From NCBI RefSeq assembly GCF_000317065.1, contig NC_019701.1, positions 1,240,001 to 1,304,000 on the forward strand: DNA of 64,000 nucleotides, read 5' to 3'. The number at the start of each line of letters is the position of its first letter. Positions within the stretch are counted from its first letter, which is position 1. Position numbers and translations under genes: made by a program. Source of the stretch: Pseudanabaena sp. PCC 7367 (GTDB lineage: Bacteria; Cyanobacteriota; Cyanobacteriia; Pseudanabaenales; Pseudanabaenaceae). Shown piece by piece: positions 55,647-64,000 of the stretch. The notes under the pieces were generated by a model. It saw only the letters and a program-made list of their open reading frames with translations. It made no database searches and had not been told where the DNA came from.

Positions 55647-58600
55647 ATGATCGATCGAAATGCACGGCGACGCGATCGCCTGGAATATCACTATCAGGAA
55701 ATCAAAGCGATCGTACTATCACGCCAGAGTGCAATTACCGGGCTGATGCCGGCCAGCACCGCGATTACCGAGCATGGCAACTACACCGATGCCTGGGTGC
55801 GGGACAATGTCTATAGCATTCTATGTGTGTGGGGATTGGCGTTGGCCTATCGCAAGCTGGATGAAAACCAGGGTCGCGCCTACGAGCTAGAATGCAGTGT
55901 TATTAAGCTGATGCGGGGCCTATTGATGGCAATGATGCGTCAGGCTCATAAGTTAGAAGACTTTAAGCACAACCAGGCTCTCCTCGATTCACTCCATGCC
56001 AAATATGACACCCACACTGGCGATGTGGTGGTGGGTGATGCGGAATGGGGGCATTTACAACTGGATGCCACTTCGCTCTATTTGCTGATGCTGGCGCAGA
56101 TGACCAGTTCTGGCTTAGCGATTATTTACACCCTCGATGAGGTTAACTTTGTTCAAAATCTGGTCTATTACATTGGCCGCACCTATCGCACGCCGGACTA
56201 TGGCATCTGGGAGCGGGGCAATAAAATCAATCGCGGCAATCCTGAACTAAACTGTAGCTCGATCGGCATGGCCAAGGCTGCCCTGGAAGCGATCAATGGT
56301 TTGGATTTATTTGGCGTACGCGGTAGCCAGGCTTCGGTAATTCATGTATTACCCGATGAAATTGCCCGATCGCAGATTACGCTCGAATCGCTCTTGCCGC
56401 GTGAATCCAATTCCAAGGAGATCGATGCGGCACTTTTGAGCATCATTAGCTTCCCCGCCTTTGCGATCGAAAATCGCCAACTGGTCAATCTCACCCGCTA
56501 TGAAGTGATTACCAAGTTGCAGGGCAAATATGGCTGTAAACGATTCCTGCGCGATGGCCATCAAACTATTCTGGAAGATACTTCGCGGTTGCATTACGAA
56601 CCCCAGGAGTTATTGAAATTCCAGCACATTGAAAGTGAATGGCCGCTGTTTTTTACTTATCTATTCCTGGATGGATTATTTCGGGGCGATGATGCGCAAG
56701 TTAAAACCTACAAAGAGCTATTACAAACCACTACCGTAGAGCAAGATGGGTGGCATCTGTTGCCAGAGATTTACTATGTGCCAGCGGACAAGATTGAAGC
56801 TGAAAAAGCGATGCCCGGTAGCCAGAAGCGATCGCCCAACCCCAATGTGCCCCTGGTCTGGGCGCAGAGTTTATATATTTTAGGGCAACTGGTCGAAGAG
56901 GGGTTAATCAACGTTGCTGATATTGATCCACTCAATCGACGACTTCGCATCGGCTCCCACCGTGAACCAGTGGTGCAAGTGGCACTGATCGCTGAAGATC
57001 AAGAATTACAACAGTCGCTAGAGAACTTTAATATTATTACCCAAACCCCCCAGCAAGTCGCGCCGATTCAAGTGCGTAATGCCAGGGAACTAGCACAGGC
57101 CTATGCGCAAATTGGCCGGAATGACAAATTAGGATTGAGTGGCAGGCCAATCAGACGATTGCGTAGCCTGACTACTGCCCATGTGTTTCAAATTCGCAAT
57201 GAGCCAGTGATATTTCTGCCTTCCTTTCTCGATCAAGAAGAATTCTATCTCACCCTTGACTATCATTTCCTAATCGATCAACTCAAAGGAGAGCTGAACT
57301 ATATTCGTAATCACTGGCATGCCCCTGGTCGCCCTACTCTGGCAATCTTAATCACCCACACCATGCTTAAAAGTGGTAGGGATGCGTTGCTGGCGCTGAT
57401 CCAGGAATTAAAAAATGGTGAATGTGCTGGTGTACAGGTACGATTGGGGCCGATGGCACAACTGGCTCTGACCGCTGGACGGGAGCGGATTGATTTTTTG
57501 CATGAATTTGAATTTGATGCAGCTCCCTTGCAGAACGCGATCGCACCGCGCTATTTCCTCAAATTTGATGTTGATAAAAGCTATCCGATTAGCCATACTG
57601 AGGAATTCACCCTGGAGTATGAAACTGATATTCAAGCCCTGCTACACAACATTCGGCAATCGGATAATCTCTATGAGCAGATTGAGTTATTACAAACCCT
57701 ACATCGATTGCAGGGGCTAGAATACAACACCTATTGGGAAGGGGTGCATCAATTGGTTTCGGTGGCAGATTTGCTCGATGAGGTATACCAAAAAGCAGGA
57801 ACCTATCGGTTTTGGGCGGTGGTACGTCGGGCGGCCGGTTTGCTCAACAAAACCTATATTGGCCTATCCGATGCGGTGACCGACATTCTGGTGCGCCAAA
57901 AGCAAATTTCGGTCGGGAAATCCTATTCAGAGGCTTCGCTCTTGGTGCGGCCAATGCGTGCCCAGGAGATTATTAGCAAGATTGACGAATTCTGTGGTGA
58001 AGATATCCGCGATCGGGTTTTGACCCAGGAGATTCTCATTTATTCCAGCATGTTGCTCAAGTCCGATGCGGATTTGTTTGCAGGCATGTTAACCCTGCGG
58101 ACTGGTTATTTAATTTTGTTATTAATTAGTGACCTGGCCCGGGAATTGCAGATCGAGCAGGATGAAGCCCACGATCGCCTAATGCAACTTAGTCCCTTTG
58201 AGATTAAGGATCGGCTTTATCGAATTCTGGCGAACTATGCCCAACAGCAACAGTTGGTGTTCCAACAAGAATCCCTCCAACTGGGAGCCAAGCGCGGTGA
58301 TATTAGCTGGGACATTGCGATCGAAACTAATGACGAAGCGGAACTACCTACCGGCACCTGGCATGAAAAACGCCGCAACAGCATCGTAACAATGGTGCCC
58401 AGTAACTTCTATCCCGATATTTGGCAATTATTGCAACACTGCAAGGGGCTGGTGATTGGGGACAAGTTGGAACGTCGCAATCGCCTTGAAAGTGAGCTAA
58501 TTCTTTCAGAAATGACCCCCGGCGAAAAGAATTTTGCGATGCGAATTGATCATTTGCTCAATAAGATCCAGGCACCGCAATACCGCCAATTAACGATCGA

Positions 58601-59006
58601 AGCACTGCTGGCAATGGTGGCGCTAGTGAAACGCAATCCCGATTTAATGATCGAAGATTACATTGTGCTGGACGTGGTAACTGGTCATGCGGTGCGATTG
58701 GCCTGGCTGGATCAGCATGTGAAGCGGGCTAGGGCTGGTAATGGCACTGAAGCACTCACCCCAACAGGCAGCGTTCCTCAATCCACTCAAACTAGTCCCT
58801 TAGCAAAAGGGCAAGCATCACGATCGCCCAGATCGACCAAATCACCTGTTCAATTGACGATTAGCAAGGGTGATTATGATAAGCACAAAGCGGAAGCATG
58901 GCAATCCTTTTATGATCAGCCACCGGATGTTTGCGCTCAGTATATTGTCAGGGCATTGCAGTTCCTGGTAGAAATGGCTCAGCCCGCCCCCCTTCAACCT
59001 GAATAA
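55647..59006 (+). CDS. GH15-family protein resembling phosphorylase kinase alpha/beta
   Basis: A 1119-residue protein. The N-terminal half holds a GH15/glucoamylase-like (alpha/alpha)6 barrel: TAITEHGNYTDAWVRDNVYSI, DTHTGDVVVGDAEWGHLQLDATS, NLVYYIGRTYRTPDYGIWERGN, and PNVPLVWAQSLYILGQL. This order is shared with the alpha and beta subunits of eukaryotic phosphorylase kinase, and the C-terminal half is helical, as in those proteins. Several cyanobacteria carry such a gene. Whether it hydrolyses alpha-glucans or is regulatory is not known. It converges with glycogen phosphorylase 172 bases away, which supports a glycogen role. An unstructured Ser/Thr-rich linker precedes the end. Confidence 0.88.
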   Translation: MIDRNARRRDRLEYHYQEIKAIVLSRQSAITGLMPASTAITEHGNYTDAWVRDNVYSILCVWGLALAYRKLDENQGRAYELECSVIKLMRGLLMAMMRQAHKLEDFKHNQALLDSLHAKYDTHTGDVVVGDAEWGHLQLDATSLYLLMLAQMTSSGLAIIYTLDEVNFVQNLVYYIGRTYRTPDYGIWERGNKINRGNPELNCSSIGMAKAALEAINGLDLFGVRGSQASVIHVLPDEIARSQITLESLLPRESNSKEIDAALLSIISFPAFAIENRQLVNLTRYEVITKLQGKYGCKRFLRDGHQTILEDTSRLHYEPQELLKFQHIESEWPLFFTYLFLDGLFRGDDAQVKTYKELLQTTTVEQDGWHLLPEIYYVPADKIEAEKAMPGSQKRSPNPNVPLVWAQSLYILGQLVEEGLINVADIDPLNRRLRIGSHREPVVQVALIAEDQELQQSLENFNIITQTPQQVAPIQVRNARELAQAYAQIGRNDKLGLSGRPIRRLRSLTTAHVFQIRNEPVIFLPSFLDQEEFYLTLDYHFLIDQLKGELNYIRNHWHAPGRPTLAILITHTMLKSGRDALLALIQELKNGECAGVQVRLGPMAQLALTAGRERIDFLHEFEFDAAPLQNAIAPRYFLKFDVDKSYPISHTEEFTLEYETDIQALLHNIRQSDNLYEQIELLQTLHRLQGLEYNTYWEGVHQLVSVADLLDEVYQKAGTYRFWAVVRRAAGLLNKTYIGLSDAVTDILVRQKQISVGKSYSEASLLVRPMRAQEIISKIDEFCGEDIRDRVLTQEILIYSSMLLKSDADLFAGMLTLRTGYLILLLISDLARELQIEQDEAHDRLMQLSPFEIKDRLYRILANYAQQQQLVFQQESLQLGAKRGDISWDIAIETNDEAELPTGTWHEKRRNSIVTMVPSNFYPDIWQLLQHCKGLVIGDKLERRNRLESELILSEMTPGEKNFAMRIDHLLNKIQAPQYRQLTIEALLAMVALVKRNPDLMIEDYIVLDVVTGHAVRLAWLDQHVKRARAGNGTEALTPTGSVPQSTQTSPLAKGQASRSPRSTKSPVQLTISKGDYDKHKAEAWQSFYDQPPDVCAQYIVRALQFLVEMAQPAPLQPE

Positions 59007-59178
59007 CCAAGATACCAATCTGAGGCCGAGAGAGGTATTAGGCGTATTAGGCTTAGACATCTTCGATCGGCTGGTGGGCAACTCAGTGCAACCAAAAAGG
59101 ATCGCCGATGCCAAGCTGAAATTTGCAAGCAACTCTTAAACCCGCCAGGCAAACATAAACATTAATAGCTAGAGCTAG

Positions 59179-61968
59179 CTAGGCTTTAGAACCATTTGGT
59201 TGTCTGACCCGCAGCACTGCATTAGCCTGGACATATTCCTGTAACTCGATCGGTACTGGCTCAACCTGCCAGATTTCCTGACAATATTCCCGAATGGCAC
59301 GATCGGAAGAGAACTTGCCGGATCTGGCCGTATTCAGAATCGACATTTTAGTCCAGGCATCTTTATGCTTAAAGGCATCACCAACTCGATCCTGGCAATC
59401 GATATAATCCTGGTAATCTGCGAATAGCATATACTTATCGTCGTATAGCAGTGAATCAAGCAAGGGCTTAAACAACTGCTGATCGCCATGACTAAAGAAG
59501 CCACAGCTAATCATATCGATCGCTTTTTTGAGGCCAGGATTAGCATTATAAACATCCCAAGAATTGTAGCCATTGGCTTTTTGCTCTTTTACCTCTGGGG
59601 TAGTCAGGCCAAATAGGAAGAAATTCTCAGCACCAACTTCCTCGCGAATTTCCACATTCGCCCCATCCAATGTACCGATCGTTAGAGCCCCATTCAGCGA
59701 AAACTTCATATTGCCAGTACCAGAGGCTTCTTTGCCAGCAGTTGAGATCTGCTCAGACAGGTCAGCGGCAGGGTAAACTCGCTGGCTGTTGGTGACATTA
59801 TAATCCGGCAAAAATACCACCTTCAGCCGATCGCGTACATCGGGATCATTGTTTACTACCTCACCGACAGAGGTAATGAGCTTGATCATCAACTTCGCCA
59901 TGAAATACCCCGGTGCCGCCTTGCCTCCAAAGATAAAGGTACGCGGTTGCAGATCAAGATCAGGGTTTTCCTTCAGGCGATTGTAGAGGGTAATAATGTG
60001 CAGAGCATTGAGGTGTTGGCGCTTATATTCATGAATCCGCTTGACTTGAATATCAAACATGGAGGTGGGATCGACCACTACACCAGTACGTTCTTTAATT
60101 TGCTTAGTCAGTTGATGCTTGCAATTTTGCTTGACCTGTTGCCACTGGGCTTGAAATTGGGGATCATCGGCAAACTGCTCTAATTTCCGCAATTCGTCCA
60201 GGTGAGTAATCCAGCGATCGCCAATTTTGCGGGAAATCAATTTGCTCAGGCCAGGATTATTCTGCACTACCCAGCGGCGGGGCGTGACCCCATTGGTTTT
60301 ATTGCTAAATTTTTCTGGCCAGAGTGCATAGAAATCATGCAACACATCTTTTTTGAGCAATTCGGTGTGTAACTGAGCTACTCCATTGATTGCATAGCTA
60401 CCTACACAAGCCAAATGCGCCATTCTTACTGATTTCTTACCCAATTCATCAATCAATGAAAGGCTAGCCAGCTTTGCGTCATTATCTGGATATCTAATCC
60501 GCACCATATCCAGAAAACGGCGATTGATTTCGTAAATAATTTCCAAATGTCTGGGCAATACCCGACCAAATAATTGTACCGACCATTTCTCCAAAGCTTC
60601 CGGCAACAGGGTGTGATTGGTGTAGGCGAAGGTATGGGTCGTAATTTGCCAGGCTTGCTCCCAGGCCATGTGGTGCTCATCCACCAGCAAGCGCATTAAT
60701 TCCGGCACGCCGATCGAAGGATGGGTGTCATTAAGCTGCACCGCAAAGGTTTCGTGGAAATTATCCAAATTGGGGTTTTCTAGCAAATACAAGCGAATCA
60801 TATCTTGCAAAGAACAGGACACAAAGAAATATTGCTGTTCTAGCCGCAATCGCTTGCCCTGCACTTGCTCATCATTGGGATAGAGCACTTTGGTAATATT
60901 CTCGGATGAGATTTTGGCATCGACAGCACCATAGTAGTCGCCCACATTAAAGGCCTGGAAGTCAAAGGATTCAGGGGCTTCCGCTTTCCACAATCGCAAA
61001 GTGTTGGCCGTATTAACGCGATAGCCAAGAATCGGCGTGTCATAGGGAACACCATGCACTTCTCGATCGGGAATCCAATGGGTGCGATAGTTACCCGCAT
61101 CATCAACATAGTGATCGACGTAGCCGCCCAGCTTTACTTCTACTGCGATCTCCGGCCGTGCAATTTCCCAGGGATTGCCATAGCGCAACCATTTATCGGT
61201 AATTTCCACCTGCCAGCCGTCCTGGATTTCCTGGTCAAAAATACCAAACTCATAGCGAATGCCATAGCCGATCGCCGGAATTTCCAAAGAGGCCAATGAG
61301 TCAATGTAGCAGGCGGCAAGGCGACCCAAACCACCGTTCCCCAACCCTGGTTCTTCTTCCTGGGCAATTAGTTCCTGCAAATCTAAACCAGACTCGGTGA
61401 TCGCTTGCTCAATCCGATCGTAAATGCCCAGGTTAATTAAATTGTTACCCAGATGGGGCCCGAGCAAGAACTCGGCCGACAAGTAGCAAACCACCTTCAC
61501 ATCCCCACGTAAGTAGGTTTGGGCACTGTTCAACCATCGTTGCAATAGGCGATCGCGCACCGTATAGGCCAGCGCCATATAGTAATCATTGGGCGTAGCC
61601 ATTGAACCGAGTTTGCCTTGGATGTAGAACAAATTATCAGCAAAGGCTCGCTTCAGGGTTTCAATATCCAGGCCGGTGCGATCGTCTTCTACTCTAATTT
61701 CCGGCACACAGACAAAACCCTGGGGTTCTTCGTTTAGCTGCTCGGTTTGGATCTTTACTTCTGCCACTGGTTCTGCCACACCTACATTGGTTGAACTAGA
61801 GTTATCAGGAGCAGGAGGAACTGATGGACTTAATGATTGCTCCTCGCCATTCTGCTTTTCTTGGGTCTTTTCTGGGGGCGGGACAGTTGAGGCTGAAGGG
61901 GTTGAGTCAGTTGCCTCTGTTGACACCAAGTCCGCTTCATCCTTTTTCTTAAATGGGTTCCAGACCAT
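59179..61968 (-). CDS. glgP: Glycogen phosphorylase
   Basis: A 929-residue GT35 enzyme that releases glucose-1-phosphate from glycogen with pyridoxal phosphate. The PLP Lys is in SGTGNMKFSLNGALTIGTLDGANVEI (residue around 760). Other blocks are EEPGLGNGGLGRLAACYIDSLA and NDTHPSIGVPELMRL. The first 95 residues are a low-complexity Thr/Ser/Pro/Glu-rich extension that typical homologues of about 840 residues lack. It faces the GH15/phosphorylase-kinase-like gene tail to tail. The start ATG is at 61968. Likely active in mobilising glycogen at night. Confidence 0.96.
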   Translation of the reverse strand: MVWNPFKKKDEADLVSTEATDSTPSASTVPPPEKTQEKQNGEEQSLSPSVPPAPDNSSSTNVGVAEPVAEVKIQTEQLNEEPQGFVCVPEIRVEDDRTGLDIETLKRAFADNLFYIQGKLGSMATPNDYYMALAYTVRDRLLQRWLNSAQTYLRGDVKVVCYLSAEFLLGPHLGNNLINLGIYDRIEQAITESGLDLQELIAQEEEPGLGNGGLGRLAACYIDSLASLEIPAIGYGIRYEFGIFDQEIQDGWQVEITDKWLRYGNPWEIARPEIAVEVKLGGYVDHYVDDAGNYRTHWIPDREVHGVPYDTPILGYRVNTANTLRLWKAEAPESFDFQAFNVGDYYGAVDAKISSENITKVLYPNDEQVQGKRLRLEQQYFFVSCSLQDMIRLYLLENPNLDNFHETFAVQLNDTHPSIGVPELMRLLVDEHHMAWEQAWQITTHTFAYTNHTLLPEALEKWSVQLFGRVLPRHLEIIYEINRRFLDMVRIRYPDNDAKLASLSLIDELGKKSVRMAHLACVGSYAINGVAQLHTELLKKDVLHDFYALWPEKFSNKTNGVTPRRWVVQNNPGLSKLISRKIGDRWITHLDELRKLEQFADDPQFQAQWQQVKQNCKHQLTKQIKERTGVVVDPTSMFDIQVKRIHEYKRQHLNALHIITLYNRLKENPDLDLQPRTFIFGGKAAPGYFMAKLMIKLITSVGEVVNNDPDVRDRLKVVFLPDYNVTNSQRVYPAADLSEQISTAGKEASGTGNMKFSLNGALTIGTLDGANVEIREEVGAENFFLFGLTTPEVKEQKANGYNSWDVYNANPGLKKAIDMISCGFFSHGDQQLFKPLLDSLLYDDKYMLFADYQDYIDCQDRVGDAFKHKDAWTKMSILNTARSGKFSSDRAIREYCQEIWQVEPVPIELQEYVQANAVLRVRQPNGSKA

Positions 61969-62223
61969 GAGTTCTTAACGCTCCAGCGATCGCTACTTGA
62001 CTTCTAATATTGCAACATTCAAAATCAGCTAGTTTGTGTTTTGAACATCACATTTCAACCAAAGATTTGTTTAAGATTGGAAATCACCAATTCCTATCTT
62101 ATAGTTTTCAGGTTGTGGTGACTGAGAGTGCAATTACTCATTCAACCTGTCATCTAGCACCATAAACCACTACGATTGAGCAGGTGCAGAATTATGCTAA
62201 TGATTTAAGACTTGAGGAGGCTT

Positions 62224-63060
62224 ATGCCCACACCACTGGACTACCTACGCCATCAACCTTTCTTTGTAAAGTATATTCAACCGCGATTAGACATCACCTT
62301 TGCGGCCAAGATGCAGGATATTGATTGGCGGGTTTATGTGCGATTGGTGCGGAATATTACCTGGGTCTATAAATCTGGTAATGTTGCCCCGACCCTCAAA
62401 GCATTGTTTTTGGCGATCGATCAGACCTTTCAACCCAAGGTGTTTTGGGATGTGGGCGCGAATATTGGCTATTTTAGTTGGCTCTTGCTCAGCCACAGCA
62501 AAGAGCTAGAAGCAGTGCTGTTTGAGCCGGATCTCGATAACATCAATCTGTTGCGAAAAACCATTGCTCAAGCAGATTTTCTGCAATCAAGGGTGCAATT
62601 AATTACCAGTGCGGTCAGCGATCGACAGGGCAAGGCTAGCTTTGCGATCGATGCAATTACCGGCGCAACCGGTTCGATCGATGATTCGCGGCCAACTTTT
62701 GTGCAAATGTATTATGACGCAGACCCCAGCTTCACTACCGTTGATACGGTTTCTTTGGATCAACTCTGGCAACAACAACGGGCTGGTACACCGGATCTAA
62801 TTAAGATTGATATTGAAGGCAGTGAGGATAAGGCGATCGCTGGAGCCTGGGAATTGATCGAGGCTTGTCAGCCGATCCTGGTGATTGAATGTATGCACCG
62901 GGAGATCATCGAACAACTGGCACAGCGAGGTTATCACATTCTGGATGCTGGCAATCCTCAGCGATCGATTAAACCAGGGATTGACCTCCTGGCAATTCCC
63001 GATCGGCATGTGGACGCGATCGATAATCTGTGTACCAATTGGCAGGAGATTCTAACCTGA
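62224..63060 (+). CDS. FkbM-family SAM-dependent methyltransferase
   Basis: A 278-residue FkbM methyltransferase. The SAM motif is FWDVGANIGYFSWLLL; VLFEPDLDNINLLRKTI and TVDTVSLDQLW, LIKIDIEGSEDKAIAGA are family blocks. Such enzymes O-methylate sugars, polyketides or other hydroxyl groups. The ATG at 62224 with GAGGAGG four bases before is clearly better than the TTG at 62212. It is divergent from glgP and not in a visible cluster. Confidence 0.9.
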   Translation: MPTPLDYLRHQPFFVKYIQPRLDITFAAKMQDIDWRVYVRLVRNITWVYKSGNVAPTLKALFLAIDQTFQPKVFWDVGANIGYFSWLLLSHSKELEAVLFEPDLDNINLLRKTIAQADFLQSRVQLITSAVSDRQGKASFAIDAITGATGSIDDSRPTFVQMYYDADPSFTTVDTVSLDQLWQQQRAGTPDLIKIDIEGSEDKAIAGAWELIEACQPILVIECMHREIIEQLAQRGYHILDAGNPQRSIKPGIDLLAIPDRHVDAIDNLCTNWQEILT

Positions 63061-63448
63061 CTGTGCATAAAGGAGCCCAACATATCAGTTACTTAACTGC
63101 GGGATTCATAGCATTATTTGATATTTTTTAATTTTGCCCTGCTGACATTGCATATTTATGTTTTTATAACCTAATACCCCTAGATGAGCACTAGATATCA
63201 AGAAATAGAGAAACGCAACACTAACTTAGCCACTATATGTAGCTTTATCTAGCCTTGAAATTATTTCACAAATGAAAATCCAAAATAGTTTGTACTAAAA
63301 GAAACCTACTCAAGATATCTACCGATTCTCAGGAAGCCGCAAGTTTATTCAGCTTTTGCGACTGGCTACTTATTATTTCCGCAAAAAATTACTTATTTGG
63401 GCAGTCAGTTATCGGAAAGAGGGGTAATGAATAAATAAAAATCAGCAA
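63061..63448. other. Spacer between FkbM gene and the DUF3800 gene
   Basis: 388 AT-rich bases. No gene or clear hairpin. Confidence 0.4.
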
Positions 63449-64000
63449 ATGGCACGTGAACACATAATTTATTGTGATGAATCGATCAGTAATGGCAAAT
63501 ATTTCTCCAATTTTTACGGTGGAGTGCTAGTTCGTTCTTGTGATCTAGCGATAGTTAAAAACTCAATAGAAAACAAGAAAAAGGATTTGAATATAGCAGG
63601 GGAAGTGAAATGGTCTAAAACTTCATCCGGATCTTATCTAGATAAATATATAGAACTTATGGATACCTTCTTCGACTTAGTCGAGAAGAATCTAGTTAAG
63701 GTTAGGATAATGTTTACTCACAACATTCATATCCCAACTAAACTAACAGTAGAACAACAGCAAGAGGAGTATTTTCTGCTCTACTATCAGTTTTTAAAAC
63801 ATGCGTTTGGAATTCAGCACTCAAATCCCACCCAGAATATGGTGAAAATCAGGATTTACTTAGATGTACTACCTGTTAAAAAATCTGACTTCATTGAATA
63901 CTTACACAATATCAATAACTCGTTAGAGCTTTATAAGTACAATATAGAAATTGATAAAAATCAGATAGATGAAGTTGATTCCAAAAAGCACTCAATACTT
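63449..64000 (+). CDS. DUF3800-domain protein (3' end cut by window edge)
   Basis: The first 184 codons of an open frame that runs off the right edge. It starts REHIIYCDESISNG, the D-E-S acidic motif typical of DUF3800, and continues with FYGGVLVRS, a basic segment, and EVKWSKTSSGSYLDKYIELMDTFFDLV, another family block (the E-x-K-W pattern). DUF3800 proteins are predicted RNase-H-like nucleases that often occur in mobile or defence loci. The composition is AT-richer than neighbouring genes, consistent with accessory DNA. Confidence 0.8.
   Translation, partial: MAREHIIYCDESISNGKYFSNFYGGVLVRSCDLAIVKNSIENKKKDLNIAGEVKWSKTSSGSYLDKYIELMDTFFDLVEKNLVKVRIMFTHNIHIPTKLTVEQQQEEYFLLYYQFLKHAFGIQHSNPTQNMVKIRIYLDVLPVKKSDFIEYLHNINNSLELYKYNIEIDKNQIDEVDSKKHSIL

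Overview
The window is a stretch of a cyanobacterial chromosome. The evidence is the photosystem II gene psbM, a light-repressed-type long hibernation factor (hpf/lrtA), a GuaB3-type IMP dehydrogenase homologue, a DUF3285 protein next to ybeY and dgkA, a phosphorylase-kinase-like GH15 protein, and very frequent GCGATCGC (HIP1) octamers. GC content is moderate, with AT-rich spacers. A filamentous Pseudanabaena-like lineage is plausible, but that is a guess. I saw no rRNA, CRISPR array, transposase, prophage or plasmid functions. Most of the window is ordinary housekeeping chromosome.

Layout. 1-8.3 kb: leuS (cut by the left edge), a P-loop/DRTGG protein, guaB3 and hpf on the minus strand, then pgi on plus. 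8.5-12.6 kb: an aldo-keto reductase, comB, an orphan ABC ATPase, an adhesin-E-like exported protein and an unannotated 46-residue membrane ORF with its own terminator. 13-18.8 kb: tig, clpP, clpX, a YacP-like NYN nuclease and a glutathionyl-hydroquinone reductase. 18.8-24.1 kb: a C39-like protein with four internal repeats, then a copper operon (copZ-like chaperone and CopA ATPase) behind what looks like a MerR/CueR-type promoter. 24.4-32.1 kb: tRNA-Ser(CGA), a secreted-looking protein with 25 Asp-Pro dipeptides, the acetolactate synthase small subunit, two small genes with overlapping divergent starts, a HEAT-repeat protein, DUF3285, ybeY and dgkA. 32.3-38.3 kb: a methyltransferase, hemC, glutaminase, an Hpt protein, and a CobW GTPase behind a cobalamin riboswitch. 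38.4-49.4 kb: a Tat-exported caspase-fold protein lacking its catalytic Cys, an LRR protein, a Trp-rich small protein, an FHA-PBP1 fusion, an AT-rich unknown membrane protein and metH. 50.2-59.0 kb: a fasciclin lipoprotein, an aberrant aquaporin, psbM, a SAM hydroxide adenosyltransferase, a DnaQ-like exonuclease and a GH15/phosphorylase-kinase-like protein. 59.2-64 kb: glycogen phosphorylase, an FkbM methyltransferase and the start of a DUF3800 protein at the right edge, which may open an accessory region.

How the genes connect. tig, clpP and clpX form the classical folding and proteolysis cluster. metH needs B12, while cobW is controlled by B12 and may handle cobalt, so the two bracket B12 use and supply. 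glgP and the GH15 protein lie convergently and both belong to glycogen metabolism; pgi and aldo-keto chemistry are elsewhere in central carbon metabolism. DUF3285, ybeY and dgkA run in one direction.

No clear new multi-gene system was found. The best leads are single-locus oddities: the CueR-like promoter, the caspase homologue without its Cys, the aquaporin that lost its second NPA alanine and filter Arg, the two small unannotated ORFs with terminators, the ABC ATPase without its H-loop His, and at least a dozen unrelated short tandem duplications in the spacers.
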